64,000 nt of DNA from NCBI RefSeq assembly GCF_021390575.1, contig NZ_JAJEJQ010000002.1, positions 372,001 to 436,000 on the forward strand, written 5' to 3'. Every line of letters starts with the position of its first letter. Position 1 is the first letter of the stretch. This stretch comes from Paraburkholderia adhaesiva. Its GTDB lineage: Bacteria > Pseudomonadota > Gammaproteobacteria > Burkholderiales > Burkholderiaceae. Below, piece by piece: positions 34,594 through 45,722 of this stretch. The translations under genes and the position numbers were made by a program. A model generated the notes under the pieces. That model was given only the letters and a program-made list of their open reading frames with translations, did no database searches and was not told where the DNA came from.

Positions 34594-35592
34594 TCATTGC
34601 GCAGTTTCCCGCTGGCGGGCAAGCCGATAGTCGGCGGGCCGCATTCCGGTCCACTTGCGGAAGGCCCGGTGAAATGCGCTCGGCTCGGCGAAACCCACTG
34701 CCGCCGCGACGTCCGCGACTGACCGGCGCGCATCCTGCAGCGCGGCGATCGCCAGGTCGCGCCGCAATTCGTCCTTGATCGACTGGCAGCTATGACCCTC
34801 CTGCTTGAGCCGCCGTCGCAGCGTAGCGGGCGCGACGTTCAGGCGATGAGCGATCGTATCGGCGTCGGGCCACGCTGCGGCCGGGAGCGCGCGCAGCGTC
34901 CGGCGCACGCGCGCGGCGAACGAGCCCGGATTGCGGTACTTCACGACGAAGTTGCCCGGCGCATTGCGCAGGAATGTGCGCGCCGAGTCCGACGTCTGGA
35001 TCACCGGCAGGTCGAGAAACGCGGGCGACAGATCGACATACGACGCGTCCTGGCCGAATGCCATGTCGTCGCAGAACATGAGCCGGTACTCGTCCACCGC
35101 AGCGGGCGCCGCGCAGCGAAACCGCGCCGCGACGAGTGGAATGCGCCGCCCCACCAGCCAGCACACGAGCCCGTAGACGAGGATGAGCCACGTCGCGTAG
35201 GCGAACATCGTCGGCGCGGGCGTGCCGTCGCGATGGGCGAAGGTGAGGCGTACGCGCGTCTCGTCGATGTCGATGTGCGCGGCCAGGTCGTCGAGCACGA
35301 GCCGCATGAAGTCCACCGCGCGCTGCAGCGCGCGGCGGCCCGTGCGTGCGCCCAGCGCCGCATGCGTCATGGCGACGAAGCTGCCGCTCTTCATCGCGTG
35401 CGAGTCCTGGCCGAAGAATTCGTCGTCGAGCGCGCGTGCGATCGCCAACCAGAGCGCGCCATATTGGGCCGCGCTCACGCGCGCGCCCGGTGTCACGAGC
35501 GTGGCGCGAGCGATGCCTGCGGCTTCCAGCAGCGGCGTGGCGTCGAGCTTCCGGGCTCGCGCCAGCGCAAGCGTTTCGTTGACGAGGCTCAT
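34594..35592 (-). CDS. AraC family transcriptional regulator
   Basis: A 332-residue regulator with the N-terminal ligand-binding domain of the OruR/ArgR-like type (about 1-200) and a C-terminal double helix-turn-helix (about 230-325): DTIAHRLNVAPATLRRRLKQ, then VADVAAAVGFAEPSAFHRAF and WTGMRPADYR. It is divergent from an acyl-CoA dehydrogenase / acyl-CoA ligase cluster across 282 bp and most likely controls it. The start at 35590-35592 is a best guess. An upstream in-frame codon exists, and the ribosome site is weak. Confidence 0.88.
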   Translation of the reverse strand: MSLVNETLALARARKLDATPLLEAAGIARATLVTPGARVSAAQYGALWLAIARALDDEFFGQDSHAMKSGSFVAMTHAALGARTGRRALQRAVDFMRLVLDDLAAHIDIDETRVRLTFAHRDGTPAPTMFAYATWLILVYGLVCWLVGRRIPLVAARFRCAAPAAVDEYRLMFCDDMAFGQDASYVDLSPAFLDLPVIQTSDSARTFLRNAPGNFVVKYRNPGSFAARVRRTLRALPAAAWPDADTIAHRLNVAPATLRRRLKQEGHSCQSIKDELRRDLAIAALQDARRSVADVAAAVGFAEPSAFHRAFRKWTGMRPADYRLARQRETAQ

Positions 35593-35874
35593 CGCGATGG
35601 TGCCTTTTTCGCTCAGCCTGCCGGATTTCGTGTGTTGCAAGGGACGCCTCGCCAGAGGGGTTGCCGGGACCTATATGGTAAATCCGATCAGTGACTTTGA
35701 TCGTGGCGGACATAGAACGCCGCTCTCCGGATGCCTACACTTTTTGCAGGCCTTGCAGCCGCGAGCGCGGGGCGCGACAGTGGCAATGAAAGGTATCGCG
35801 GGTACCGCGGGCACAGCGCGCCTCGCTGCAACGCAGCATGCGGGCTTCGCGCGACAGACAGGAAGGGGACACAG

Positions 35875-37008
35875 ATGGACGAGTTCTACACCGACGATCA
35901 ACGGATGATCCGCGACGCGGCACGCGACTTCGCGACCGAACGCCTCGCGCCGAACGCCGCCCAATGGGACCGCGACGGCAAGCTGCCCGACGAGGTCGTG
36001 AGGCAGCTCGGCGAACTGGGCTTTCTCGGCATGATCGTGCCGCAGGAACTGGGCGGTTCGTACACCGACTACGTGGCTTACGCACTCGCGATGGAGGAGA
36101 TTGCGGCCGGTTGCGCGTCGTGCGCGACGCTCGTGAGCGTTCACAACTCGGTGGGCTGCGGGCCGATCCTGCAGTACGGCACCGAGGCGCAGAAGGACGC
36201 CTATCTGGGCAAGCTCGCTACGGGCGAGATGATCGGCGCGTTCTGCCTGACTGAGCCGCAGGCCGGCTCCGAGGCCAACAACCTGCGCACGCGCGCCGAG
36301 TTGCGTGACGGCCAGTGGGTGATCAACGGCAGCAAGCAGTTCGTCACGAACGGCTCGCGCGCCAGCATTGCGATCGTGTTCGCCGTCACCGACCCCGGCG
36401 CGGGCAAGCGCGGCATCTCCGCTTTCATCGTCCCGACCGGCACGCCGGGCTTCAACGTCGGACCGCCCGAGAAAAAGATGGGCATTCGCGCTTCCGACAC
36501 TTGTCCGATCGCACTCGACAATTGCGCGATCCCTGAAGCGAACCTGCTCGGCCAGCGCGGCGAGGGCTTGAAGATTGCGTTGTCGAATCTCGAGGGCGGA
36601 CGCATTGGCATTGCGGCTCAGGCGCTTGGCATCGCGCGTGCGGCGTTCGATGAGGCGCGCGCCTACGCACACGAGCGCGTGCAATTCGGCGAACCGATCG
36701 TGAAGCACCAGAGCGTGGCGAACATGCTGGCCGATATGCACACGCGCATCAACGCCGCGCGCCATCTCATTCACCACGCGGCACGGCTGCGTACGATCGG
36801 CAAACCGTGTCTTTCCGAGGCGTCGCAGGCGAAGCTCTACGCGTCCGAAATGGCCGAGGAAGTGTGCTCGCACGCAATCCAGATTCACGGCGGCTATGGC
36901 TTCCTGAACGATTATCCGGTGGAGCGTCACTACCGGGACGCGCGTATCACGCAGATCTATGAAGGCACGAGCGAGGTGCAGCGCATGGTGATTGCGCGCC
37001 AGCTTTGA
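35875..37008 (+). CDS. Acyl-CoA dehydrogenase (short/branched-chain type)
   Basis: A 377-residue flavoenzyme. The start ATG at 35875 has GGAAGGGG upstream. Landmarks are [16 protein letters not shown] and QFVTNGSRA for FAD contacts, [40 protein letters not shown] and the catalytic Glu363 in [11 protein letters not shown], the position used by short- and medium-chain enzymes. In this setting (with an acyl-CoA ligase and a 3-hydroxyisobutyryl-CoA hydrolase) the likely substrate is isobutyryl-CoA or another short branched acyl-CoA of valine catabolism. It is the first gene of the cluster, 102 bp before the ligase. Confidence 0.92.
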   Translation: MDEFYTDDQRMIRDAARDFATERLAPNAAQWDRDGKLPDEVVRQLGELGFLGMIVPQELGGSYTDYVAYALAMEEIAAGCASCATLVSVHNSVGCGPILQYGTEAQKDAYLGKLATGEMIGAFCLTEPQAGSEANNLRTRAELRDGQWVINGSKQFVTNGSRASIAIVFAVTDPGAGKRGISAFIVPTGTPGFNVGPPEKKMGIRASDTCPIALDNCAIPEANLLGQRGEGLKIALSNLEGGRIGIAAQALGIARAAFDEARAYAHERVQFGEPIVKHQSVANMLADMHTRINAARHLIHHAARLRTIGKPCLSEASQAKLYASEMAEEVCSHAIQIHGGYGFLNDYPVERHYRDARITQIYEGTSEVQRMVIARQL

Positions 37009-37110
37009 AATAGAACAGGATTGCCAGGTATTCGAACGATGAACAAGTAGGGAACACGCGCCGACAGTTCTACGTGGTATCGCACAAGGCGCGAAACACA
37101 GGAGACGACG

Positions 37111-38814
37111 ATGACCGGGTTCACCCCTTCCGCGCAGGCCTTTCTCGACGCACGCGACCTGCTGCTGCGCCACCGCACCGACTACGCTCGCGCGTACAAC
37201 GAATTCGCGTGGCCGAAGCTCGATACGTTCAACTGGGCGCTCGACTACTTCGACGTGATGGCGCGCGGCAACGACAACCCGGCGCTCTGGATCGTCGACG
37301 ACCCGGCAGGCGGCGGCACGCGTCTTTCGTTTGCGCAGATGTCCGAGCGCTCTTCGCGCATGGCGAATTTCCTGCGTGAACAGGGCGTCGTGCGCGGCGA
37401 CCGTCTGCTGTTGATGCTGCCGAACCGCGTCGAACTATGGGATGTGATGCTTGCGGCGATGAAGCTCGGCGCGGTGGTGCTGCCCGCCACGACGCAGCTT
37501 TCCCCCGACGACGTGCGCGAGCGCGTGGAGGCGGGCGGTGCGCGTTACGTCGTCGTGGATGCGGCGGAAACGGCCAAGTTCGATGCACTCGATATTCCCG
37601 TGACGCGCATCGTGGTCGGCGCGCAACGCGACGGCTGGATAGATCTCTCGCGCGCCGCCGAAGCGAGCGCCGCGTTCGAACCCGACGGCCCGACACGCGC
37701 GAGCGATCCGCTCCTGCTCTACTTCACCTCGGGCACGACGTCGAAGCCGAAGCTCGTCGAGCACACGCACGAGAGCTACCCGGTCGGCCATCTTTCGACG
37801 ATGTACTGGATCGGCCTCATGCCGGGCGACGTGCACTGGAACATCAGCTCGCCGGGCTGGGCCAAGCACGCGTGGAGCTGCCTCTTTGCGCCGTGGAATG
37901 CGCAGGCCTGCGTGTTCGTCTACAACTACGCGCGCTTCGTGCCGAAGGACACGCTCACCGCACTCGTGAAGTGTGGCGTGACCACGCTCTGCGCGCCGCC
38001 CACGGTGTGGCGCATGCTCGTGCAGGAACCGCTGGCGGAGTATCCGGTGAAGCTGCGTGAAATCGTCGGCGCGGGCGAGCCGCTCAATCCCGAGGTCATC
38101 GAACGCGTGCGCCACGCCTGGAACATCACGATCCGCGACGGCTACGGCCAGACCGAAACCACCTGCCAGATCGGCAATTCGCCGGGTCAGGCCGTCGTGC
38201 CCGGTTCGATGGGCAGGCCGCTCCCGGGCTATCGCGTCGAGCTGGTCGATCCCGACGACCACAGCGCCACCGAAGGTGAGATCGCGCTCACGCTCGCGCA
38301 GCGGCCGCTCGGGCTCATGACGGGCTATGCGAACAACGCAAAGGCGACCGAATACGCAATGCGCAACGGCTACTACCACACGTCCGATGTCGCCATGCGA
38401 CGCGACGATGGCTACTTCGTCTACGTGGGCCGCGCCGACGATGTGTTCAAGTCGTCGGATTACCGGCTGAGCCCGTTCGAACTGGAGAGCGTGCTGATCG
38501 AGCATGAGGCGATTGCCGAAGCCGCTGTCGTGCCGAGCCCCGACGAGCTGCGTCTCAGCGTGCCGAAGGCCTTCGTGATCGTGCGCAACGGCTATGAAGC
38601 CGGGCCCGATCTTGCGCGCGAGGTGTTCCGCTTTTCGCGCGAAAAGCTCGCGCCGTACAAGCGGATTCGCCGCCTGCAGTTCAGCGACCTGCCGAAGACG
38701 ATCTCCGGTAAGATCCGCCGCGTCGAACTGCGCCGCCGCGAAATGGAGCGTCCGGCTGACACCGCGCGCATGCCCGGCGAGTATTGGGAAGAGGATTTTC
38801 CCGAACTGCGCTGA
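37111..38814 (+). CDS. AMP-dependent acyl-CoA ligase (ACSM/MbcS-like)
   Basis: A 567-residue ANL-superfamily enzyme that activates a carboxylic acid to its CoA thioester using ATP. The P-loop is YFTSGTTSKPK (204-214). DGYGQTETTCQIGN matches the A5 region, YHTSDVAMRRDDGYFVYVGR the hinge, and Lys534 (TISGKIRR) the adenylation Lys. It groups with medium-chain/branched acyl-CoA synthetases rather than with acetyl-CoA synthetase. Two bordering genes suggest an isobutyrate- or 2-methyl-branched acid as substrate. ACAGGAGACG precedes the ATG. Confidence 0.92.
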   Translation: MTGFTPSAQAFLDARDLLLRHRTDYARAYNEFAWPKLDTFNWALDYFDVMARGNDNPALWIVDDPAGGGTRLSFAQMSERSSRMANFLREQGVVRGDRLLLMLPNRVELWDVMLAAMKLGAVVLPATTQLSPDDVRERVEAGGARYVVVDAAETAKFDALDIPVTRIVVGAQRDGWIDLSRAAEASAAFEPDGPTRASDPLLLYFTSGTTSKPKLVEHTHESYPVGHLSTMYWIGLMPGDVHWNISSPGWAKHAWSCLFAPWNAQACVFVYNYARFVPKDTLTALVKCGVTTLCAPPTVWRMLVQEPLAEYPVKLREIVGAGEPLNPEVIERVRHAWNITIRDGYGQTETTCQIGNSPGQAVVPGSMGRPLPGYRVELVDPDDHSATEGEIALTLAQRPLGLMTGYANNAKATEYAMRNGYYHTSDVAMRRDDGYFVYVGRADDVFKSSDYRLSPFELESVLIEHEAIAEAAVVPSPDELRLSVPKAFVIVRNGYEAGPDLAREVFRFSREKLAPYKRIRRLQFSDLPKTISGKIRRVELRRREMERPADTARMPGEYWEEDFPELR

Positions 38815-38871
38815 ATTCGACCGGCGTGCTACACATGATTTAATTCGAATACGTGCACGACGGCGCGGTGA

Positions 38872-39012
38872 CTGCCCGCGCACGTCGTCGCGGCCGGCCC
38901 GGCGCGTGAAGCAGCGTTCGCGCTGGAGCGTGAACGCTTCGTCGATCTGTCCAGTTCGGCTGATTGGCGCGAAGGCGTCAATGCGTTCGACGAAAAAGCG
39001 CCAGGCTTATAA
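38872..39012 (+). pseudogene. 3' remnant of an enoyl-CoA hydratase gene
   Basis: In the 219-bp gap between the ligase and the hydrolase, one frame reads REAAFALERERFVDLSSSAD, then WREGVNAFDEKAPGL and TAA at 39010-39012. This is the typical C-terminal end of enoyl-CoA hydratases (compare SSFLEKRTPRW at the end of LiuC here). A stop codon lies in frame at 38869-38871 and no start or ribosome site exists, so nothing but the last 46 codons survives. The lost gene would have supplied the hydration step between the dehydrogenase and the hydrolase. The remnant ends 21 bp before the next gene. Confidence 0.7.
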
Positions 39013-39033
39013 ATTGAAACGGAGAACTAATCA

Positions 39034-40182
39034 ATGAGTGCATCACCCGCTTCCGTGCCGACGTCCCAGGAAGCCGAAGTGTTGTATCGCGTCGTCAACG
39101 GTGTCGCGATCGTGACGCTAAACCGGCCCGGCGCGCTCAATGCGCTTTCGCACGCAATGGTGCGGGATCTCGCGGTGGTGCTCGAACGCGTGCGCGCGGA
39201 CGACAATATCGTCGCAATCGTTCTCAACGGCGCAGGCCCCAAGGGCTTTTGCGCGGGCGGTGACGTGCGCGCACTCTACCAGCTGGCGGTGCGCGGCGAA
39301 AAGCTGGGCGCGACGGGCTGGCAGCAGTTTTTCATCGATGAATACCGGCTCGACTATGCGCTGCATACGTTCTCCAAGCCCGTTGTCGCGCTGCTCGACG
39401 GCGTGACGATGGGCGGCGGCATGGGGCTCGGACAGGCGGCGACGCTGCGGGTCGCGACCTCACGCACGAAGATTGCGATGCCCGAGACGCGAATCGGCCT
39501 GCTGCCGGACGTGGGCGCGACGCATTTTCTCGCGACGATGCCGGTGGAAATGGAACTCTACGTGGGGCTAACCGGCGTGACACTGTCCGGCGCGGATGCG
39601 CTTTACTGTGGACTCGCAAACGCCTGCGTGTCAGGCGAATGGCTCGACGGATTCGAAGCGCGGCTCGCTCAAACGCCGATGCAGGCGGGCGACGTGAACG
39701 CCGCGCTGCGCCGCGTGTTCGATGCGCCTTGCCACGTTGCAGAGACAGGTACGCTCGAAGCGCACGCGCCGCTGATCAAGCAGTACTTCGAGCGGAGCAG
39801 GACGGTGGAGCAAATCGTTCATGCGTTGCAGGTGGGCCTCGCCGATGAAGCTGCGTCCGGGCAAACGCAGGCATGGCTCAAGGCGACGCTCGACGCGCTC
39901 ACGCAATACTCGCCGACGATGCTCGAAGTCACGCGCGAGGCGCTTTTGCGCGGCCGCAACATGACGCTCGCGGAGAGCTTCCGCATGGAGTTGGGCATCG
40001 TGACGCGCGCGATCGAAGAGGGGGACTTCTGTGAGGGCGTGCGCGCGCATCTCGTGGACAAAGACCGCACACCGCGATGGGTTCCGGCCAGGCTGCCCGA
40101 AATGCGAACCGAGCGCGTACAGCATTTTCTCGCTTCACCGTGGCGCAGCGAAGCCCATCCGCTCGCGGATCTGGGCATCTGA
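39034..40182 (+). CDS. 3-hydroxyisobutyryl-CoA hydrolase
   Basis: A 382-residue crotonase-family thioesterase of valine catabolism, releasing 3-hydroxyisobutyrate from its CoA ester. The length (about 100 more than an enoyl hydratase) and the catalytic residues Glu151 and Asp159 in PETRIGLLPDVGATHF fit HIBCH. GFCAGGDVRALY and MGGGMGLG form the oxyanion hole. The C-terminal helical extension with IVTRAIEEGDFCEGVRAHLV and DKDRTPRWVPA is typical. It closes the AraC-controlled cluster, after an enoyl hydratase remnant. Confidence 0.9.
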   Translation: MSASPASVPTSQEAEVLYRVVNGVAIVTLNRPGALNALSHAMVRDLAVVLERVRADDNIVAIVLNGAGPKGFCAGGDVRALYQLAVRGEKLGATGWQQFFIDEYRLDYALHTFSKPVVALLDGVTMGGGMGLGQAATLRVATSRTKIAMPETRIGLLPDVGATHFLATMPVEMELYVGLTGVTLSGADALYCGLANACVSGEWLDGFEARLAQTPMQAGDVNAALRRVFDAPCHVAETGTLEAHAPLIKQYFERSRTVEQIVHALQVGLADEAASGQTQAWLKATLDALTQYSPTMLEVTREALLRGRNMTLAESFRMELGIVTRAIEEGDFCEGVRAHLVDKDRTPRWVPARLPEMRTERVQHFLASPWRSEAHPLADLGI

Positions 40183-40202
40183 TAGCGGGCGCGCCGTAGC
40201 CG

Positions 40203-40796
40203 TCAGGGCTGCGGCACCGCGGCCTGCGTCGCCTGAACCTCGAACGGCTCGCCCGTCGAGAAGAACGTGCCGCCCGCTACGTAGTGGCAGGTGCGCAGCC
40301 CGGGCTCATCGTCGAAGTGCCAGCGGTTGTCCGAATACACGCGGCGGTCCGCATACGCCGCCACCACCTCCGCGAGGATCAGGTCGTAGCGCTGGCTCTC
40401 GTCCGGGATCACCTTGCATTCCATCCACGCGGTGCACGCCGAAAGCATCGGCACGTCGATCTTCTGCGCGCGGAAGGTCTGAAGCCGGAATGCCGCGAAT
40501 TTGTCGAGCTCGAGGCCGGCACTCGTGCCCACCGCGAGCGTTTCTCTCGCGAACGCCACGCCCGGCACCTGCAGGCCGAACACACCGCTCGCTTCGATGA
40601 GCCTGCGCGTGAGCGTGCTGTTGTCGATCACCACGACGACCTTCGGCGGCGAGAAGTCGAGTGGCATGGCCCACGATGCGGCCATCACGTTCGTGCGCCC
40701 TTCGTGCTGGCTCGTGATGATCGTGACAGGGCCGTGATTGAGCAGGCGCGTGCAGTGCGCGAGATCGACGGTTTCGCGGAAATGTCCGGCGGTCAT
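40203..40796 (-). CDS. Flavin reductase family protein
   Basis: A 197-residue flavoprotein of the flavin-reductase-like (FMN-binding split barrel) family. It opens with LAHCTRLLNHGPVTIITSQH and the FMN-binding NVMAASWAMPLDFSPPKVVV. A later segment, LSACTAWMECKVIPDESQRY, is also characteristic. Start ATG at 40794-40796 has GAGGA eight bases upstream. It may reduce flavin for an oxygenase or act on small molecules directly. It is convergent with the hydrolase and 101 bp from PpnP, with no obvious partner gene. Confidence 0.85.
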   Translation of the reverse strand: MTAGHFRETVDLAHCTRLLNHGPVTIITSQHEGRTNVMAASWAMPLDFSPPKVVVVIDNSTLTRRLIEASGVFGLQVPGVAFARETLAVGTSAGLELDKFAAFRLQTFRAQKIDVPMLSACTAWMECKVIPDESQRYDLILAEVVAAYADRRVYSDNRWHFDDEPGLRTCHYVAGGTFFSTGEPFEVQATQAAVPQP

Positions 40797-40897
40797 GATG
40801 CGGTCCTCGGATTTGATGCGAGGGCGCGGCACGCGCAGCGCCCGGATGTCATTGCCTGGGCGGCCGCCGCCGCCCGGCCGGCCATACGGTCACTCGG

Positions 40898-41218
40898 TCA
40901 CAGATAGCTGCAGACGTAGTCGAGCGTTTCGATCACATCGATGTCGAAACGGCTCTTGCCCGGCACCGAAAACGATTCGCCTGCGCTGTACGTTTGCCAC
41001 TCGCTGCTGCCGGCGAGACGGATGCGGCACTTGCCCGCCTGCACTTCCATCAGTTCGGGCGCGTCGGTGCCGAAGTTCAGCGTGCCAGGCAGGATCACGC
41101 CGAGCGTCTTGCGGCTGCCATCGGCGAAAAGCACGGTGTGCGAGACGCACTTGCCGTCGAAATAAACGTTGGCACGTTTGATAACGGAAACCTGGTCGAA
41201 TTGCGTTGCTGCCATCAT
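40898..41218 (-). CDS. ppnP: Pyrimidine/purine nucleoside phosphorylase PpnP
   Basis: A 106-residue cupin-type protein (formerly DUF1255) that phosphorolyses several nucleosides to base and ribose-1-phosphate. The motif [20 protein letters not shown], the segment [20 protein letters not shown] and [13 protein letters not shown] identify the family. The first two residues are both Met. The first is used, because GAGGA lies eight bases upstream of it. It stands alone. Confidence 0.93.
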   Translation of the reverse strand: MMAATQFDQVSVIKRANVYFDGKCVSHTVLFADGSRKTLGVILPGTLNFGTDAPELMEVQAGKCRIRLAGSSEWQTYSAGESFSVPGKSRFDIDVIETLDYVCSYL

Positions 41219-41641
41219 GGGGGTCTTCCTCTAGGTCGTCGTGAATGGAATTGTGGGGCGCGCGGGCAATCCGGCGTCGGGCGTCGGGTGTGCCCGTCCT
41301 GGCGATGCCGCGCGCCGCGAGCCCGACATGATACCGGCAGTGTGCGCCGTCTGCGATTTTTCCGCAGCGCATGGGTAAATCCGTTTGCCGGCCTCCAGGC
41401 GCCGGTCTCCGTTGCGATGAAGGCGTCGTCCGCACCCTTTGCGCATCGTTTCGATCCCGTATTTCGCTGAACTTGCTAGGATGTTTGGGACGGTATGTCC
41501 TGTTCCGTCGCCACGTCGTTTTTCCCATCGCTTTGTTTCATTCGCCTTTTGCGATTTTTCGCCGAAGCGGTGACTTCTGTCGCCCGGGCGCCGGATCACG
41601 ATGACCGGCTGTCGCCCGAATAACGTCAAAGGAGCATGACC
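41219..41641. other. Intergenic between divergent genes
   Basis: No gene recognised. It holds the ppnP promoter and the promoter of the hydrolase at 41642. A T-rich tract around 41515-41560 and GGGAC-5-GTCC (41488-41502) are the only structures noted. Confidence 0.35.
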
Positions 41642-42478
41642 ATGCCGTACGTTATGACGAAGGACAATGTCGAAATCTTCTACAAGGACTGGGGTCCGAA
41701 GGACGCCCAGCCCATCGTCTTCCATCACGGTTGGCCGTTATCTTCAGACGACTGGGATACACAGATGCTCTTTTTCGTCCAGAACGGCTACCGCGTAATC
41801 GCGCATGATCGCCGCGGGCATGGTCGTTCAACACAGGTCTCGGATGGGCACGACATGGATCACTACGCCGCCGACGCCTTTGCGGTTGTCGAAGCACTGG
41901 ATCTGCGTAACGCGGTGCATATCGGCCATTCGACGGGCGGCGGTGAGGTGGCGCGTTATGTGGCGAAACACGGGCAGCCCGCTGGGCGCGTAGCCAAGGC
42001 CGTTCTGGTGAGCGCCGTGCCGCCGCTCATGCTCAAGACCGAGGCTAATCCTGAAGGACTCCAGATCGAAGTATTCGATGGTTTCCGGAAGGCGCTTGCC
42101 GACAATCGAGCCCAGTTCTTCCTCGACGTTCCGGCCGGCCCTTTCTACGGCTTCAACCGTCCGGGCGCGACGGTCCATCGTGGCGTGGTCCAGAACTGGT
42201 GGCGGCAGGGCATGATGGGTAGTGCGAAAGCGCATTACGAGGGCATCAAGGCGTTTTCGGAAACGGATCAGACGGAAGATCTTCGGTCGATTACGGTCCC
42301 CACGCTCGTGCTGCATGGCGAGGACGATCAGATCGTACCGATCGCCGATTCGGCGCTGAAGTCGATCAAGTTGTTGAAGAATGGGACGCTGAAGACGTAT
42401 CCGGGTCTTCCGCACGGCATGCTGACGCTCAATGCCGATATTCTCAACGCCGATCTGCTTGCCTTCGTGCGGGCGTGA
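41642..42478 (+). CDS. Alpha/beta hydrolase, non-haem haloperoxidase type
   Basis: A 278-residue alpha/beta hydrolase of the cofactor-free chloroperoxidase/perhydrolase branch. The triad is Ser97 (GHSTGGGE), Asp229 (HGEDDQIVP) and His258 (GLPHGM). HHGWPLSSDDWDTQM and AHDRRGHGRS are branch-specific. It probably hydrolyses esters and may form peracids. AGGAG lies seven bases before the ATG at 41642. The ATG at 41636 would sit on that site and is rejected. It is a single gene with its own terminator. Confidence 0.92.
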   Translation: MPYVMTKDNVEIFYKDWGPKDAQPIVFHHGWPLSSDDWDTQMLFFVQNGYRVIAHDRRGHGRSTQVSDGHDMDHYAADAFAVVEALDLRNAVHIGHSTGGGEVARYVAKHGQPAGRVAKAVLVSAVPPLMLKTEANPEGLQIEVFDGFRKALADNRAQFFLDVPAGPFYGFNRPGATVHRGVVQNWWRQGMMGSAKAHYEGIKAFSETDQTEDLRSITVPTLVLHGEDDQIVPIADSALKSIKLLKNGTLKTYPGLPHGMLTLNADILNADLLAFVRA

Positions 42479-42491
42479 AGGCGAGGACATG

Positions 42492-42513
42492 AGCCCGCTT
42501 CGGCGGGTTTTTT
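42492..42513 (+). terminator. Rho-independent terminator after the haloperoxidase-type gene
   Basis: The stem CCCGC/GCGGG has a stable TTCG loop and is followed by six T. Its end overlaps the stop codon of the convergent LysR gene. Confidence 0.85.
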
Positions 42514-43424
42514 CATGCCCCGGTGGTGGCGATCGCGCTTTGACGCAGCGCCTGAGCAACGACGACGAACGCAGGAGTCGGTTGCCGGCGGCTCGGATAG
42601 TACAGGTGAAAACCGGAAAACGACGGACACCAGTCGGATAGCACGCGCAGCAGTTCCCCGCTCGCGAGTTGTGACTGCACCCTTTGTTCGGGAACGTAGG
42701 CGAGGCCGACGCCAGCAAGGGCGGCCTTTACGGCCATCGTCGCCGTGTTGAACACGAGTTGTCCTTCCACGCGCACGTGCAGTTCGCGCGCCCCTTTCCT
42801 GAACTCCCACGCGTAAATGCCACCGGCCGTTGGCAGCCGGATGTTGATGCAGTTGTGCGCGGTCAGGTCCTGCGGCGTCTTCGGCTTCGCGTGCCTCGCG
42901 AAATACTTCGGCGTACCGACTACGGCCATGCGCACATCGGGTCCGATGCGAACGGCGACCATATCCTTGGCGACCTGCTCGCCAAGCCGCACACCGGCAT
43001 CGAGCCGTTGTTCGACGATGTCCGTGAGTCCATTGTCGATGACGATCTCGATTGTGATGTCCGGGTAGTCGGGCAGAAGGCGTTCGATCACGGGCCACAG
43101 CAGCATTTCCGCCGCGTGGTCTCCAGCGGCGATGCGCACCGTGCCCGCCGGCGTGTCACGCAGCGCGGTGAGCGCATTCAGCTCGGCCTCGATCTCATCC
43201 AGGCGGGGGCCGACCGACTGGATCAGCCGTTCGCCGGCTTGTGTCGGCGAGACATTGCGAGTGGTTCTGGTCAGAAGCCGGAGCCCGAGCCGTGCTTCCA
43301 GATTGCGCACAGTCTGGCTCAGCGCGGACTGGGACACGCCTAGCTTTGCAGCCGCCCTGGTGAAACTTCCCTCGCGAGCGACCGCAAGGAATGCCGTGAT
43401 ATCGGATAGATCGGAGCGCGCCAT
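42513..43424 (-). CDS. LysR family transcriptional regulator
   Basis: A 303-residue regulator. The winged helix is at residues about 5-65: DITAFLAVAREGSFTRAAAK, then GVSQSALSQTVRNLEARLGL and LLTRTTRNVSPTQAG. The effector domain follows (about 90-295). It is divergent from a cupin / aldo-keto reductase / SDR gene set with a 99-bp gap, and in Burkholderia such regulators usually control that neighbour. The effector is unknown. Confidence 0.92.
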   Translation of the reverse strand: MARSDLSDITAFLAVAREGSFTRAAAKLGVSQSALSQTVRNLEARLGLRLLTRTTRNVSPTQAGERLIQSVGPRLDEIEAELNALTALRDTPAGTVRIAAGDHAAEMLLWPVIERLLPDYPDITIEIVIDNGLTDIVEQRLDAGVRLGEQVAKDMVAVRIGPDVRMAVVGTPKYFARHAKPKTPQDLTAHNCINIRLPTAGGIYAWEFRKGARELHVRVEGQLVFNTATMAVKAALAGVGLAYVPEQRVQSQLASGELLRVLSDWCPSFSGFHLYYPSRRQPTPAFVVVAQALRQSAIATTGA

Positions 43425-43523
43425 TTATAAGCCTGCCTTCTAGCATCATGCGGATTTTAGCTCTTTATCGCTGGCAGACGCGTTGCTAAATTGACGGTCG
43501 AGATACCAACGCAAGGAGCGTCC

Positions 43524-44926
<1,403 letters not shown>

Positions 44927-44968
44927 CTTCGATAGAGGCAACGCGCCATCTGGCGCAGGGAAGGACAC

Positions 44969-45709
44969 ATGTCAGAAAACATTGCAGGCAAGGTTATCGT
45001 CATCACCGGCGCCAGCAGCGGACTGGGTGAGGCCGCGGCCCGGCGCCTCGCGGCAGACGCCGCGAAGCTCGTACTTGGCGCTCGCCGGGTCGACCGCCTC
45101 AAAGCGCTCGCCGCCGAACTGAAGCTCCCCGAAGACGCGGCAGTCGAAATGGACGTCACCGATGCCAAACAGGTCAAAGCGCTAGTCGACGGCGCTGTTG
45201 CGAAATACGGCCGCATCGACGTGATGATCAACAACGCAGGCCTGATGCCGCACTCGCCTCTGGAGCGCGGAAAGATCGAGGACTGGGACCGGATGATCGA
45301 CGTGAACATCAAGGGCGTGCTGTACGGCATCGCCGCCGCGCTTCCCCACATGACGCGTCAGAAGAGCGGCCACATCATCAACGTGTCGTCGGTGGCGGGC
45401 CATAAGGTCGGCAAGAACAATGCCGTGTATTGCGCGACGAAGACAGCCGTGCGCGTACTTTCCGAAGGACTGCGCCAGGAGGTGAAGCCGTACAACATCC
45501 GCACGACGATCATTTCGCCGGGCGCGGTGCAGTCGGAACTGCCGCAGAGCGTCACGGAAGCGGACGTGGCGGCAGGTATCGCCGATTTCTACGAGAAATT
45601 CGCGATTCCCGCGGACAGCTTTGCCCGCATGGTGGCCTTCGCGATCCAGCAGCCCGACGACGTGGATGTGAACGAGATCCTGTTCCGGCCAACGGCGCAG
45701 GAGCTGTGA
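44969..45709 (+). CDS. Short-chain dehydrogenase/reductase
   Basis: A 246-residue classical SDR. It has the cofactor loop TGASSGLG (13-20), NNAG (88-91), and a catalytic Ser140/Ser141, Tyr154 and Lys158 (VYCATK). GAAGGA precedes the ATG. It is the third gene of the LysR-linked set and would interconvert an alcohol and a carbonyl with NAD(P)H. The preference for NADP is suggested by the Arg residues (GARRVDR) after the second strand. It is convergent with the next gene, with 13 bp between stops. Confidence 0.93.
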   Translation: MSENIAGKVIVITGASSGLGEAAARRLAADAAKLVLGARRVDRLKALAAELKLPEDAAVEMDVTDAKQVKALVDGAVAKYGRIDVMINNAGLMPHSPLERGKIEDWDRMIDVNIKGVLYGIAAALPHMTRQKSGHIINVSSVAGHKVGKNNAVYCATKTAVRVLSEGLRQEVKPYNIRTTIISPGAVQSELPQSVTEADVAAGIADFYEKFAIPADSFARMVAFAIQQPDDVDVNEILFRPTAQEL

Positions 45710-45722
45710 AGCGAAGACCCGC

